In this document: positions 35,769 through 46,136 of the stretch, piece by piece
Layout: every line of letters begins with the position of its first letter
Position numbering within the stretch: position 1 is the stretch's first letter
NCBI RefSeq assembly: GCF_001469895.1
Contig: NZ_LOPY01000051.1
Coordinates: 62,001-126,000 of the forward strand
From: Pseudoalteromonas sp. XI10
Lineage (GTDB): Bacteria; Pseudomonadota; Gammaproteobacteria; Enterobacterales; Alteromonadaceae
Length of the DNA: 64,000 nucleotides
Direction: 5' to 3'
The notes under the pieces: model-generated
What the model was told of the DNA's origin: nothing
Database searches by the model: none
What the model saw: only the letters and a program-made list of their open reading frames with translations
Position numbers and translations under genes: made by a program

Positions 35769-37520
35769 ATGGCCGGAAAGATCCCTCGACAGTTTATTGA
35801 TGATTTACTCGCTCGCACAGATATTGTTGAGTTAATTGATTCGAGAGTTGGCCTTAAAAAAGCAGGTAAAGACTACCAAGCCTGTTGCCCATTCCATAAC
35901 GAAAAATCACCTTCATTTACCGTTTCTCAAGATAAACAGTTTTACCACTGCTTTGGTTGTGGTGCCAATGGCAATGCAATTTCGTTTGTCATGGAATACG
36001 ACAAATTAGAATTCGTCGATGCTATTGAAGAATTAGCGAGTATGCTCAATTTAGACGTACCTCGCGAACAAGGCACAAGCTCCGGCCCACAACGCACTGC
36101 AGAACAAAAGCGCTCTGATTACGATTTAATGTTACATGCAGCTCGGTTTTATCAGCACCAATTAAAGCATCATGCCAACTCGAAAACGGTTATCGACTAT
36201 ATCAAGGGTCGTGGTTTAAGCGGTGAAACAGCGAAAAAGTTCATGATTGGTTATGCGCCAAGTGAATGGGAAGCGCTATGCCAGCAACTTGGCCGCAACA
36301 AAGAACAAAAAGAGCAGCTTGTAGAACTAAAACTAGCCTCTGAAAAGTCGCCAGGTCGTCAATTTGACTTCTTCCGTGATCGACTCATGTTCCCTATTCG
36401 CGATAAACGCGGTCGGGTGATTGCCTTTGGTGGCCGTGTTATGCAAGCGGATCAAGGTCCTAAATACCTTAACTCACCAGAAACCCGTATTTTCCATAAA
36501 GGCTTTGAGCTTTATGGTTTATACGAAGCCAAGCAAGCACATAAAAAACTTGAACATATTTTAATTGTTGAAGGTTATATGGATGTTGTTGCTTTAGCTG
36601 AGCAAGGCATCGAATATGCCGTTGCCGCCCTTGGCACAGCAACAACCGCAGAACATATGCACACTTTATTTAGAACCACAGATAAAGTGATTTGCTGCTA
36701 CGACGGTGACCGTGCTGGCCGCGATGCAGCTTGGCGTGCACTAGAAAATGCACTGCCTTATCTTGGTGATGGTAAGTCGTTAAAGTTTGTGTTTTTACCA
36801 GATGGTGAAGACCCTGATTCACTGGTACAAAAAGAAGGTAAAGACGCTTTTGAAGCTAGGTTAAGCGAAGCCGATGATTTTACTAAGGTGCTGTTTAATA
36901 AACTCAGCCAAGAGATAGACCTTACACAAGACGCAGGTAAAGCAAAGCTCCTTAGTGATGCCCTGCCATTAATTGAAAAAATCCCTAGTGATTTTTACCA
37001 AGAAAATATTTTGGAACATCTTGGCCGCTTAATTGGTCGAACAAGAGAGCAATTAAATAATCGCGTTAAGTCGCCAAAGCAACAGCATGCGATTGAGCGT
37101 AAATTTAAAATAACGCCGATGCGCCAAGCGATTGGTATTTTATTACAACACCCAAATTTGGCGACCAGCATTGCTTATATGCCAGAGTTAGCTGAGATGA
37201 AAATAGCCGGTATTGAGCTATTTTTACGCATTCAGCACTTAGCACTAGAACGTGAAGGTATCACGACGGCACAAATTTTAGAGTCATTTAGGGATGGCGC
37301 TGAATATGACGCGCTAGTGAAACTAGCAACTTGGCAGCACCAAATAAATGACGATCGTTTAGAGACGGTTTTTAAAAATACTTTTAAATTTATTGAAGAC
37401 CAGTGTTTAAATTATCGACTAGAGACCCTATTAATAAAAGACAAGACCCAAGGCTTAAGCAGCGAAGAAAGGCTAGAATGCCACTTACTGACGCAAGCGT
37501 TAAAAGGCAGCAACAGCTAG
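35769..37520 (+). CDS. dnaG: DNA primase
   Basis: DnaG makes RNA primers at the replication fork. The 583 residues comprise the CHC2 zinc domain (C-x2-H ... CFGCG, about 40-65), the RNA polymerase core with Toprim motif EGYMDVVAL and acidic CYDGDRAGRDA, and the C-terminal helicase-binding domain for DnaB (from about 445). Length is normal. It lies between yqeY and rpoD, and a palindromic AACACA-N5-TGTGTT occurs at 35704-35720 in front of it. Confidence 0.96.
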   Translation: MAGKIPRQFIDDLLARTDIVELIDSRVGLKKAGKDYQACCPFHNEKSPSFTVSQDKQFYHCFGCGANGNAISFVMEYDKLEFVDAIEELASMLNLDVPREQGTSSGPQRTAEQKRSDYDLMLHAARFYQHQLKHHANSKTVIDYIKGRGLSGETAKKFMIGYAPSEWEALCQQLGRNKEQKEQLVELKLASEKSPGRQFDFFRDRLMFPIRDKRGRVIAFGGRVMQADQGPKYLNSPETRIFHKGFELYGLYEAKQAHKKLEHILIVEGYMDVVALAEQGIEYAVAALGTATTAEHMHTLFRTTDKVICCYDGDRAGRDAAWRALENALPYLGDGKSLKFVFLPDGEDPDSLVQKEGKDAFEARLSEADDFTKVLFNKLSQEIDLTQDAGKAKLLSDALPLIEKIPSDFYQENILEHLGRLIGRTREQLNNRVKSPKQQHAIERKFKITPMRQAIGILLQHPNLATSIAYMPELAEMKIAGIELFLRIQHLALEREGITTAQILESFRDGAEYDALVKLATWQHQINDDRLETVFKNTFKFIEDQCLNYRLETLLIKDKTQGLSSEERLECHLLTQALKGSNS

Positions 37521-37546
37521 TCAGAATTGAATAATGCTGTTATACT
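37518..37546 (+). promoter_or_regulatory. candidate rpoD promoter
   Basis: TAGTCA (37518-37523), a 17-base spacer and TATACT (37541-37546) lie across the end of dnaG. The leader that follows contains a perfect hairpin, TCGCTTA-ATTAG-TAAGCGA at 37579-37597. Together they suggest rpoD can be transcribed apart from dnaG. Confidence 0.5.
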
Positions 37547-37643
37547 GTGCTATTCACTGCGTCTAGTTAGTTTTCGTGTCGCTTAATTAGTAAGCGAGCT
37601 GGCGCCTGTTGTATCAACTTTCAGAGTGGAAGAATAAATCTCT

Positions 37644-39500
37644 ATGGATCCAACTCCTCAGTCACAATTAAAGCTTCTGATTCAAAAAGGTAAAGAGCAA
37701 GGTTATTTAACTTTTGCAGAAGTTAATGATCACCTTCCACAAGACATTATCGACTCAGATCAGGTAGAAGATATCATTAGCATGATTAATGATATGGGTA
37801 TCAAGGTAAGTGAAAACGCACCTGATGCCGATGAATTAATGATGCAAGAAACAACGACAGACGAAGACGCAGCAGAAGCCGCGGCAGCTGCACTTGCGAC
37901 TGTAGAAAAAGAGATCGGTCGAACAACTGACCCTGTACGTATGTATATGCGTGAAATGGGTACTGTTGAACTTCTTACGCGTGAAGGCGAAATCGTTATC
38001 GCTAAGCGTATTGAGGAAGGTATTAACCAAGTACAGATTTCAGTTGCTGAATACCCTGAAGCAATTACTTATCTACTAGAGCAATGGGACAAGTTCGAAG
38101 CAGAAGAAATGCGCTTAAGCGACATTATCTCTGGTTTCTTTGATCCTAATAATGAAGAAGAATCACAAATCTCTGCAACACACATCGGTTCTGAGTTAAA
38201 CGAAGAGCAACTCGACGAAGAAGACGACGAAGACGATGATGAAGATGACGACAGTGATGACGATGATGATAGCGATGGCGACACAGGTCCTGATCCTGAA
38301 GAAGCTCGTATTCACTTCGAGAACTTACGTGAGCTTTATAACAAAGCACGTGTGACGTTCGAAGAAAAAGGTCGCTCGCACCCTGATTCACTTGAAGCTA
38401 TTGCAGAAATAGGCGAACTATTTAAAACCTTTAAATTAGTGCCAAAACAGTTTGATCGCATGGTTAACAACATGCGTGAAATGATGGACCGCGTTCGTGT
38501 ACAAGAACGTATCATCATGAAACAAGCTGTACAAATTGCTAAGTTACCGAAAAAGAGCTTTATCAAGCACTTTGCTAACAACGAAACTGACACAAGCTGG
38601 ATTGACCTTGAGATTGCTGCTAACGAGAAATACTCAGTAGCACTTGAAACAGTTAAACCAGAAATCATTCGTTGCATCAGCAAACTAAGTGCAATTGAAG
38701 AAAGCACAGGCCTTAGCATCGAACGAATTAAAGATATCAACCGCCGCATGAGTATTGGTGAAGCGAAAGCTCGCCGTGCGAAGAAAGAAATGGTTGAAGC
38801 GAACTTACGTCTTGTAATTTCAATTGCGAAAAAATACACCAACCGTGGTTTACAGTTCTTAGACCTAATCCAAGAAGGTAATATTGGTCTAATGAAAGCG
38901 GTTGATAAGTTCGAATACCGCCGTGGTTATAAGTTCTCTACTTATGCAACATGGTGGATCCGTCAAGCAATCACGCGTTCGATTGCTGACCAAGCACGTA
39001 CCATCCGTATTCCTGTGCACATGATTGAGACGATCAACAAATTAAACCGTATCTCTCGTCAAATGCTACAAGAGATGGGTCGTGAGCCGAGCCCAGAAGA
39101 ATTAGCTGAGCGTATGTTAATGCCTGAAGACAAGATCCGTAAGGTACTTAAAATCGCTAAAGAGCCAATTTCAATGGAAACACCAATCGGTGATGATGAA
39201 GATTCGCACTTAGGTGACTTCATTGAAGATACCACTATCGACTCACCTATTGATTCTGCAACCATGGAATCACTACGTGGCGCAACAAACGATGTACTAG
39301 CGGGCTTAACAGCACGTGAAGCTAAAGTACTACGTATGCGTTTCGGTATCGACATGAACACTGACCATACATTAGAAGAAGTAGGTAAACAATTTGACGT
39401 AACACGTGAGCGTATTCGTCAAATCGAAGCGAAAGCGTTACGTAAGTTACGTCACCCTTCTCGCTCTGACTTACTGAAAAGCTTCTTAGATGCTAAGTAA
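37644..39500 (+). CDS. rpoD: primary sigma factor RpoD (sigma-70)
   Basis: The 618-residue housekeeping sigma factor. Region 1.1 (about 1-80; [27 protein letters not shown] as landmark) is followed by region 1.2, [21 protein letters not shown]. The nonconserved segment holds a run of Asp/Glu near 193-218. Region 2 includes [19 protein letters not shown] and the -10-binding [15 protein letters not shown]; region 3; and region 4 ends with [20 protein letters not shown]. It is the last gene of the macromolecular-synthesis cluster, with its own leader and terminator. Confidence 0.98.
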   Translation: MDPTPQSQLKLLIQKGKEQGYLTFAEVNDHLPQDIIDSDQVEDIISMINDMGIKVSENAPDADELMMQETTTDEDAAEAAAAALATVEKEIGRTTDPVRMYMREMGTVELLTREGEIVIAKRIEEGINQVQISVAEYPEAITYLLEQWDKFEAEEMRLSDIISGFFDPNNEEESQISATHIGSELNEEQLDEEDDEDDDEDDDSDDDDDSDGDTGPDPEEARIHFENLRELYNKARVTFEEKGRSHPDSLEAIAEIGELFKTFKLVPKQFDRMVNNMREMMDRVRVQERIIMKQAVQIAKLPKKSFIKHFANNETDTSWIDLEIAANEKYSVALETVKPEIIRCISKLSAIEESTGLSIERIKDINRRMSIGEAKARRAKKEMVEANLRLVISIAKKYTNRGLQFLDLIQEGNIGLMKAVDKFEYRRGYKFSTYATWWIRQAITRSIADQARTIRIPVHMIETINKLNRISRQMLQEMGREPSPEELAERMLMPEDKIRKVLKIAKEPISMETPIGDDEDSHLGDFIEDTTIDSPIDSATMESLRGATNDVLAGLTAREAKVLRMRFGIDMNTDHTLEEVGKQFDVTRERIRQIEAKALRKLRHPSRSDLLKSFLDAK

Positions 39501-39520
39501 TTTAGTATCGCGTTATTAAC

Positions 39521-39548
39521 TAAAAGGCCGCTGTTGCGGCCTTTTTTC
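39521..39548 (+). terminator. terminator after rpoD
   Basis: AAGGCCGC (39524-39531), a 4-base loop and GCGGCCTT (39536-39543) form a strong stem followed by TTTT. Confidence 0.85.
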
Positions 39549-39564
39549 TATTCGAGAGATATTC

Positions 39565-40446
39565 ATGGCTTGGATCCAAATTCGCATCAATGCAAACGCA
39601 GACAACGCAGAATTAATCAGCGACTTACTCATGGACACTGGCAGTGCGTCAGTCACCTATGTTGATGCCAAAGATACCCCTATTTATGAGCCAAAACTTG
39701 GTACTGTGCAGTTATGGGCTGATACCACTGTGATTGGCCTGTATGACGCTAACCATGATATGGACAGCGTTGTAGCAACATTAAATGCTGAAGCATCACT
39801 CGCCGATAAGCTCGTTTATAAAATTGAACAGCTTGAAGATAAAGATTGGGAGCGTGAGTGGATGGATAACTTCCACCCTATTCAATTTGGTGAGCGCTTA
39901 TGGATCTGTCCAAGTTGGCGTGATATTCCAGATCCTGATGCGGTTAATGTATTGCTCGACCCTGGCCTTGCTTTTGGCACAGGTACCCATGCAACCACTG
40001 CGCTTTGCTTAAAGTGGCTAGAAAGCCAAGACTTAACAGGTAAAACTGTGGTCGACTTTGGTTGTGGCTCGGGCATTTTAGGAATTGCAGCGATCAAACT
40101 CGGCGCAGAGCGTATGATCGGTATCGATATTGACCCTCAAGCTATTGAAGCAAGCCGCGATAATGCAAAACGTAATGGCGTTGCAGATAAACTTGAAGTG
40201 TATTTACCTGAAGATCAGCCAGAGTTTAAAGCCGATATTGTGGTTGCAAACATCTTAGCTCAACCACTTCGCGAACTACATGAAGTGATTTTAGGCCTTT
40301 TAAAACCGAATGGTAAAATTGCTATGTCAGGTATTTTAGAAGAACAAGCTCAGTCTGTAGCCGATGTTTATGCCCCGTTTTTAGCACTTGATGACGTGGC
40401 TGTTGAGGGTGAATGGACCCGAGTAAGCGGCATCAAGAAAGCCTAA
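39565..40446 (+). CDS. prmA: ribosomal protein L11 methyltransferase
   Basis: PrmA trimethylates amino groups of ribosomal protein L11. The 293 residues include the N-terminal substrate-recognition domain (about 1-95), the hinge, and the SAM domain with [20 protein letters not shown] and [15 protein letters not shown]. The NILAQPL motif is a variant of the usual N-P-P-like loop of this family. It is a single gene with its own terminator, placed before dusB-fis as in many gammaproteobacteria. Confidence 0.96.
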   Translation: MAWIQIRINANADNAELISDLLMDTGSASVTYVDAKDTPIYEPKLGTVQLWADTTVIGLYDANHDMDSVVATLNAEASLADKLVYKIEQLEDKDWEREWMDNFHPIQFGERLWICPSWRDIPDPDAVNVLLDPGLAFGTGTHATTALCLKWLESQDLTGKTVVDFGCGSGILGIAAIKLGAERMIGIDIDPQAIEASRDNAKRNGVADKLEVYLPEDQPEFKADIVVANILAQPLRELHEVILGLLKPNGKIAMSGILEEQAQSVADVYAPFLALDDVAVEGEWTRVSGIKKA

Positions 40447-40474
40447 ATAGCACTAGAGTATTTACTCAAACATA

Positions 40475-40515
40475 ATAGGTAAAGCCAGTATTTAACAGGC
40501 TTTACCTTATTTTTA
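40475..40515 (+). terminator. terminator after prmA
   Basis: AGGTAAAGCC (40477-40486) pairs with GGCTTTACCT (40498-40507) across an 11-base loop, followed by TATTTTTA. Confidence 0.7.
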
Positions 40516-40654
40516 CAGTTAGTAGTTTCTCACTTTTTTGTGAGTAAAATTTTTTCTGTTCAAATATCAAACAAATCAACCAGCCCGTCAAACTGTTATC
40601 AAAAGTCAATACGAAAAGAGCAAAAAAAAGTCACTTTTGTTCAATTTATAGCCT

Positions 40655-40691
40655 TTGATTTTTGCTAAAAAAGCCGTAAACTTAGCGCCCC
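40655..40691 (+). promoter_or_regulatory. candidate dusB-fis promoter with GC-rich discriminator
   Basis: TTGATT (40655-40660), 16 bases, TAAACT (40677-40682), then TAGCGCCCC. The short spacer and C-rich discriminator resemble the stringently controlled dusB-fis promoter of E. coli. A-tracts lie upstream (40620-40650). Confidence 0.55.
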
Positions 40692-40716
40692 TTGAAAAGA
40701 GGCCAATTGAATAACA

Positions 40717-41688
40717 GTGCGTATCGGTTCATACCAACTTGAGAACAATGTAATTGTCGCGCCAATGGCAGGCATTACAGACAGACCATTTAGACAACTT
40801 TGCCGTCGCTTAGGTGCGGGCCTTGCTGTTTCTGAAATGCTCTCGTCAAACCCGAAAGTATGGAAAACCGAAAAATCGATGAACCGTATGGATCACAGCG
40901 GTGAGTCGGGAATTCGTTCGGTGCAAATCGCCGGAGCCGATCCTGAGCTTATGGCACAGGCAGCACAATTCAATGTCAGCAATGGTGCACAGATCATAGA
41001 TATCAATATGGGGTGCCCAGCTAAAAAAGTGAATAAGAAACTCGCAGGCTCTGCCTTATTACAGTTTCCTGAATTAGTAGAAGAGATACTCGATGCCGTT
41101 GTTAATGCTGTCGATGTCCCTGTCACTTTAAAAATCCGTACCGGATGGGATCAGGATAACCGTAATGGTGTCGAGATTGCGAGAATAGCTGAACGTTATG
41201 GCATTGCCTCACTGGCAGTACACGGGCGAACGCGCGCATGTATGTATAAAGGTGAAGCAGAGTACGCCACAATTAGGGATATTAAACGTTCAGTGTCTAT
41301 CCCTGTCGTTGCCAATGGTGATATTACTTCACCAGAAAAAGCAAAGCAGGTTTTGGATTATACGGGTGCAGATGCCATTATGATTGGTCGAGCCGCCCAA
41401 GGTCGCCCTTGGATTTTTAGGGAGATAGACCACTATTTGCGAACTGGAGAACATTTGCCAGCACCTGAAATTTCAGAAGTGCGCAGCATTTTGATGGAGC
41501 ATTTAGACAATCTTCATCAGTTTTACGGGGAGCCAATGGGAGCGCGTATCGCTCGAAAGCATGTATCTTGGTATTTGCAAACCCATGACAGTGACGGTCA
41601 GTTTAGGCGAGTATTTAATGCGTTAGATAACCCACAGGCACAAGTCGACGCATTAGAAGAATACTTTAAAACACTAGCAGCTAACTAA
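40717..41688 (+). CDS. dusB: tRNA-dihydrouridine synthase B
   Basis: DusB is a flavoenzyme that reduces specific uridines of tRNA to dihydrouridine with NADPH. The 323 residues begin at GTG (40717) and show the FMN-barrel landmarks [28 protein letters not shown] with the catalytic cysteine, [19 protein letters not shown] and [12 protein letters not shown]. The same operon as fis follows, with 21 bases between, as in enteric bacteria. Confidence 0.97.
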   Translation: MRIGSYQLENNVIVAPMAGITDRPFRQLCRRLGAGLAVSEMLSSNPKVWKTEKSMNRMDHSGESGIRSVQIAGADPELMAQAAQFNVSNGAQIIDINMGCPAKKVNKKLAGSALLQFPELVEEILDAVVNAVDVPVTLKIRTGWDQDNRNGVEIARIAERYGIASLAVHGRTRACMYKGEAEYATIRDIKRSVSIPVVANGDITSPEKAKQVLDYTGADAIMIGRAAQGRPWIFREIDHYLRTGEHLPAPEISEVRSILMEHLDNLHQFYGEPMGARIARKHVSWYLQTHDSDGQFRRVFNALDNPQAQVDALEEYFKTLAAN

Positions 41689-41709
41689 GAAAGAAAGAGA
41701 CATATAACG

Positions 41710-42000
41710 ATGTTCGAACAAAACGTGACTTCTCCATTTATCACAAACCCTCATGTACAGTCACACGAGAAACCACAGCCGTTGCGTGATGCAGTGAAAA
41801 AAGCTGTTCATCACTACTTAAAGCAACTTAATGGTCAAGACGTACAAGACGTATACGACCTTGTTCTTTCTGAGCTAGAAGCACCATTACTTGAAGAAGT
41901 AATGACGTACACGCGTGGTAACCAAACTCGTGCTGCAATCTTACTAGGTATCAACCGTGGTACTTTACGTAAGAAACTTAAAAAGTACGGCATGAACTAA
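41710..42000 (+). CDS. fis: DNA-binding protein Fis
   Basis: Fis bends DNA and adjusts transcription in fast growth. The 96 residues (usual length 98) show the N-terminal beta-arm, [28 protein letters not shown] core helices, and the C-terminal helix-turn-helix [29 protein letters not shown] (landmarks of the fold). It is second in dusB-fis and is followed by a terminator. Expression is probably set at the upstream GC-rich-discriminator promoter. Confidence 0.97.
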   Translation: MFEQNVTSPFITNPHVQSHEKPQPLRDAVKKAVHHYLKQLNGQDVQDVYDLVLSELEAPLLEEVMTYTRGNQTRAAILLGINRGTLRKKLKKYGMN

Positions 42001-42085
42001 TACCCGTTATATTGAATCCGTAATCATTCTAACGAGCCATCGTTATAATTGCTTACAGCTTCATAGTAACTGGTAATAAGTTATT

Positions 42086-42116
42086 TGAAAAAAGCACCTT
42101 AGGGTGCTTTTTTTAT
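42086..42116 (+). terminator. terminator after fis
   Basis: AAAAAAGCACC (42088-42098) pairs with GGTGCTTTTTT (from 42103) around a 4-base loop, ending in a T run. Confidence 0.85.
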
Positions 42117-42230
42117 AGCTGTTAAAAACTATGCAAAATCCTCACGCTTTAAACGTCGTTTTTTAAAGCAGATTCAGTTAAAATACCGCCTTTCTAAGCT
42201 AGCTCAAACATTGAGGTAATCAAAACTACA

Positions 42231-43817
42231 ATGGATACACATCGTCCAATTCGTCGCGCACTATTAAGTGTGTCAGATAAAACCGGTATCGTTGAATTTG
42301 CTCGCGCTCTTGAAGCACAAGGCGTGGATATTTTATCAACTGGCGGTACTTGCAAATTACTTGCTGATAACGGCATTAAAGTCACTGAAGTATCTGACCA
42401 TACTGGTCACCCTGAGATCATGGATGGTCGCGTAAAAACACTTCATCCAAAAATTCACGGCGGCATCTTAGCGCGTCGCGGTCAAGATGAAGACGTAATG
42501 GAGGATCACAACATCTCTGCTATCGATATCGTTGTAGTTAACTTATACCCCTTCGCAAACACTGTTGCGAAAGAAGACTGCAGCCTAGAAGATGCGATTG
42601 AAAACATTGATATCGGTGGTCCAACTATGGTTCGCGCTGCGGCGAAAAACCATAAAGACGTAACTATCGTAGTTAATGCAAAAGATTACGACCGTGTGAT
42701 CAGCGAAATGCAAAGCAACAACGGTTCAACAACGTATAAAACACGTTTTGATTTAGCTATTGCTGCTTACGAGCACACAGCTCAGTACGATGGCATGATT
42801 GCAAACTACTTCGGCAAAATGGTTCCTGACTACACAGAGGAAGCTGCTGAAGAGACTAAATTCCCACGTACTATCAACATGCAGTTCACTAAAAAGCAAG
42901 ATATGCGCTACGGTGAGAACTCACACCAAGACGCTGCTTTTTATGTTGAAAACGACCTAACTGAAGCATCTGTTGCGACTGCAGTTCAACTGCAAGGTAA
43001 AGCACTTTCTTACAACAACATTGCTGATACTGACGCAGCATTAGAGTGTGTAAAAGAATTCGACGTACCAGCGTGTGTTATCGTAAAACATGCGAACCCT
43101 TGTGGTGTGTCAATTGGTGACAACATTCTTGAAGCTTATGATCGCGCATTCAAAACTGACCCTACATCAGCATTTGGTGGCATCATCGCATTCAACAAAG
43201 AACTTGATGCAGACACAGCTGAAGCTATTGTTGCTCGTCAATTCGTTGAAGTTATCATTGCACCTAAAGTATCTGAAGCTGCAGCCCAAATCGTATCTGC
43301 TAAGCAAAACGTACGTTTATTAGAATGTGGTGAGTGGTCTGGTAATGCAACAGGTCACGACATCAAGCGTGTTAATGGCGGTATTCTAGTTCAAGACCGC
43401 GACCTAGGCATGGTAACGCAAGGCGACCTTAAAGTTGTATCGAAGCGTCAACCAACTGAGCAAGAATTAAAAGATTTATTATTCTGCTGGAAAGTAGCTA
43501 AATTCGTTAAGTCTAACGCAATCGTTTACGCACGTGACGGTATGACTATCGGTGTAGGCGCAGGTCAAATGAGCCGTGTTTATTCAGCGAAAATTGCTGG
43601 TATCAAAGCCGCTGACGAAAACCTTGAAGTAAAAGGTTCAGTTATGGCATCGGATGCATTCTTCCCATTCCGTGACGGTATTGATGCAGCAGCAGAGGCT
43701 GGCATCACAGCTGTTATTCAACCAGGTGGTTCAATGCGCGATGAAGAAGTTATCGCTGCAGCTGACGAAGCTGGTATGGCAATGGTATTTACAGGTATGC
43801 GCCATTTCCGCCACTAA
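42231..43817 (+). CDS. purH: bifunctional AICAR transformylase / IMP cyclohydrolase
   Basis: PurH performs the last two steps to IMP. The 528 residues consist of the N-terminal IMP cyclohydrolase (MGS-like, about 1-200; [14 protein letters not shown]) and the C-terminal transformylase (about 205-528), with the catalytic Lys-His in [21 protein letters not shown] and the end [22 protein letters not shown]. Length is normal. A strong terminator follows, so downstream purD is not simply in the same operon. Confidence 0.97.
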   Translation: MDTHRPIRRALLSVSDKTGIVEFARALEAQGVDILSTGGTCKLLADNGIKVTEVSDHTGHPEIMDGRVKTLHPKIHGGILARRGQDEDVMEDHNISAIDIVVVNLYPFANTVAKEDCSLEDAIENIDIGGPTMVRAAAKNHKDVTIVVNAKDYDRVISEMQSNNGSTTYKTRFDLAIAAYEHTAQYDGMIANYFGKMVPDYTEEAAEETKFPRTINMQFTKKQDMRYGENSHQDAAFYVENDLTEASVATAVQLQGKALSYNNIADTDAALECVKEFDVPACVIVKHANPCGVSIGDNILEAYDRAFKTDPTSAFGGIIAFNKELDADTAEAIVARQFVEVIIAPKVSEAAAQIVSAKQNVRLLECGEWSGNATGHDIKRVNGGILVQDRDLGMVTQGDLKVVSKRQPTEQELKDLLFCWKVAKFVKSNAIVYARDGMTIGVGAGQMSRVYSAKIAGIKAADENLEVKGSVMASDAFFPFRDGIDAAAEAGITAVIQPGGSMRDEEVIAAADEAGMAMVFTGMRHFRH

Positions 43818-43821
43818 TCAC

Positions 43822-43855
43822 ATAAAGGGTTAAGCACATAGCTTAACCCTTTTTG
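43822..43855 (+). terminator. terminator after purH
   Basis: AAAGGGTTAAGC (43824-43835) pairs over 12 bases with GCTTAACCCTTT (from 43841) around a 5-base loop, followed by TTG. It separates purH from the methyltransferase-purD unit. Confidence 0.85.
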
Positions 43856-43916
43856 TTTGCCACAAATTCACGTATTCTGATTAATAATAATAATTACCCA
43901 TATAATGAAGGAACAG

Positions 43917-44741
43917 ATGATGAAATTTGCCGTAAAATCGTTACTTGTTGCAAGCCTTGCACTGACATCAGCACAGGCTTTAAGCCATTCTCATGAATCA
44001 GCGCTTACACAAGCTGTGCAATCAAGCGAACGTGATGCTAAAAATAGCGCACGTGATAAATATCGCCATCCAGTTGAGACACTTGAGTTCTTTGGCTTTA
44101 AGCCAAACATGACAGTTGTTGAAATTGCACCGGGCGGTGGCTGGTATAGCGAAATTCTTGCGCCAGCTGTAAAAGGCCATGGTGTTTACTACGCGGCACA
44201 TTTCCCTGCTGATTCTGAGGTGGGTTATTACCAACGTTCATTAGCTGGTTTTAAGAAAAAGATGAGCGATGACGCACGCTTCAGTGAAGTTAAACTAACT
44301 GAATTTGCGCCAGTAACACATCTTGATATTGCACCAGCGGGTAGCGCAGATCTTGTCTTAACATTTAGAAATGTACACAACTGGTACATGGGTAAAGATA
44401 AAGAAGGCGCGTTAAGTGCGTTTAAAGCATTTTATAAAGCACTTAAACCAGGCGGCACTTTAGGTGTGGTTGAACACCGCCTACCTGAAGCGCGCAGCGA
44501 CGAAGATCAGAAATCATCAGGTTATATGAAGCAAAGCTATGTAATTGAAATTGCAAAGCAAGCTGGCTTTGAACTAGTGGCAAGCAGTGACATTAATGCA
44601 AACCCTCTTGATACAGCGGATCACCCTAAAGGGGTGTGGACACTACCACCACGTTTAGCACTTGACGAAAAAGACGCTGCTAAATATAAAGCAATTGGTG
44701 AGAGTGATCGTATGACGCTGAAGTTTAAAAAACCGCTATAA
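43917..44741 (+). CDS. exported SAM-dependent methyltransferase-like protein
   Basis: A 274-residue protein with a clear signal peptide (FAVKSLLVASLALTSAQA) and a class I methyltransferase body: KPNMTVVEIAPGGGWYSEILAP carries the SAM loop, then SADLVLTFRNVHNW and ALKPGGTLGVVEHR. This is the predicted-methyltransferase group seen with signal peptides in many proteobacteria; substrate and any periplasmic SAM supply are unknown. The frame opens at 43905, but AAGGA lies just before the ATG pair at 43917/43920. It ends 15 bases before purD, so both are probably on one transcript. Confidence 0.8.
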   Translation: MMKFAVKSLLVASLALTSAQALSHSHESALTQAVQSSERDAKNSARDKYRHPVETLEFFGFKPNMTVVEIAPGGGWYSEILAPAVKGHGVYYAAHFPADSEVGYYQRSLAGFKKKMSDDARFSEVKLTEFAPVTHLDIAPAGSADLVLTFRNVHNWYMGKDKEGALSAFKAFYKALKPGGTLGVVEHRLPEARSDEDQKSSGYMKQSYVIEIAKQAGFELVASSDINANPLDTADHPKGVWTLPPRLALDEKDAAKYKAIGESDRMTLKFKKPL

Positions 44742-44756
44742 ATAGGATTATACGCC

Positions 44757-46043
44757 ATGAATGTACTTGTCATCGGCAGTGGCGGCCGCGAACACGCTCT
44801 TGCGTTTAAGGCTGCACAAAATACTAAAGTAAACACCGTTTTCGTTGCTCCTGGTAACGCAGGTACTGCACTAGAGCCAAAACTTGAAAACGTAGCTATC
44901 AACGTTGAAGACCTAGCAGGTTTAGTTACTTTTGCTAAAGAAAACAACGTTGAGTTAACTATTGTTGGTCCAGAAGTACCGCTTGTTTTAGGTGTAGTTG
45001 ATACATTCCGTGAAAACGGTTTAGCTATCTTCGGCCCAACAGCAGGTGCTGCACAGCTAGAAGGCTCTAAGTCATTCACTAAAGACTTCTTAGCACGTCA
45101 CGACATCCCAACTGCTGACTACCAAACGTTTGAACAAATCGATCCTGCACTTGCTTACCTAAAAGAAAAAGGTGCGCCTATTGTAATTAAAGCTGATGGC
45201 TTAGCAGCAGGTAAAGGCGTTATTGTTGCAATGACTGAGCTTGAAGCTGAAGAAGCTATCCGCGATATGCTTGCAGGCAACAGCTTTGGTGAAGCGGGTA
45301 GCCGCGTGGTTATCGAAGAGTTCTTAGAAGGTGAAGAAGCCTCTTTCATTGTGATGGTTGATGGCAAAAACGTACTGCCATTCGCAACTAGCCAAGATCA
45401 CAAACGCGCTTACAACGGTGACCAAGGTCCAAACACTGGCGGCATGGGTGCATACTCACCGGCTCCTGTGGTGACTGATGAAATTCACCAACGCATTATG
45501 AACGAAGTGATCAACCCAACGGTTGAAGGTATGGCAAAAGAAGGCCACCCATACACTGGTTTCTTATACGCTGGTTTGATGATCACTGCTGATGGTACGC
45601 CAAAAGTAATCGAATACAACTGTCGTTTTGGCGACCCTGAAACACAACCTATGATGCTTCGTCTTAAGTCTGACCTTGTTGAGCTTATCGAAGCGGCTAA
45701 CCGTGAAGAACTAGATAAAACAGTAATCGAGTTCGACCCGCGTGCAGCAGTAGGTGTTGTATTAGCTGCTAAAGGCTACCCAGATAGCTACCCGAAAGGT
45801 GATGCAATCAGCGGCTTGCAAGTTACTTACCCTGAAGGTGAGAAAGTATTCCACGCAGGTACTAAGCAAGATGGCGAAAACGTTGTAACTGCTGGCGGTC
45901 GTGTGCTTTGTGCTACTGCACTTGGCAACACAGTAACCGAAGCGCAACAACGTGCTTATAAACTGGTTGAACAAATCAGCTGGGAAGGCATGGAATATCG
46001 TACTGATATCGCTTACCGTGCAATTGCTCGCGAACAGAATTAA
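44757..46043 (+). CDS. purD: phosphoribosylamine-glycine ligase
   Basis: PurD (GARS) joins glycine to phosphoribosylamine with ATP, step two of purine synthesis. The 428 residues have the N-domain VIGSGGREHALAFK, the ATP-grasp core with GPTAGAAQLEGSKSFTK and IKADGLAAGKGV, and NTGGMGAYSPAPV followed by EYNCRFGDPETQ. Length is normal. Unlike the E. coli purHD operon, an exported methyltransferase gene and a terminator lie between purH and purD. Confidence 0.97.
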   Translation: MNVLVIGSGGREHALAFKAAQNTKVNTVFVAPGNAGTALEPKLENVAINVEDLAGLVTFAKENNVELTIVGPEVPLVLGVVDTFRENGLAIFGPTAGAAQLEGSKSFTKDFLARHDIPTADYQTFEQIDPALAYLKEKGAPIVIKADGLAAGKGVIVAMTELEAEEAIRDMLAGNSFGEAGSRVVIEEFLEGEEASFIVMVDGKNVLPFATSQDHKRAYNGDQGPNTGGMGAYSPAPVVTDEIHQRIMNEVINPTVEGMAKEGHPYTGFLYAGLMITADGTPKVIEYNCRFGDPETQPMMLRLKSDLVELIEAANREELDKTVIEFDPRAAVGVVLAAKGYPDSYPKGDAISGLQVTYPEGEKVFHAGTKQDGENVVTAGGRVLCATALGNTVTEAQQRAYKLVEQISWEGMEYRTDIAYRAIAREQN

Positions 46044-46062
46044 GGTCAAACCAGTCTAATTC

Positions 46063-46093
46063 TGAAAAAGCGCAGTTTATCTGCGCTTTTTTA
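46063..46093 (+). terminator. terminator after purD
   Basis: AAAAAGCGCAG (46065-46075) pairs with CTGCGCTTTTT (from 46081) around a 5-base loop. Confidence 0.85.
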
Positions 46094-46136
46094 ATGCTAC
46101 ACTGTTAAGAACATTTACCTAGATAAAGAACTAATT

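Noticed and set aside
38069..38284. Poly-serine minus-strand frame inside rpoD
   Set aside because: It is the reverse reading of the Asp/Glu run of RpoD (GAY/GAR codons). Such an acidic run is normal in the nonconserved region of sigma-70.
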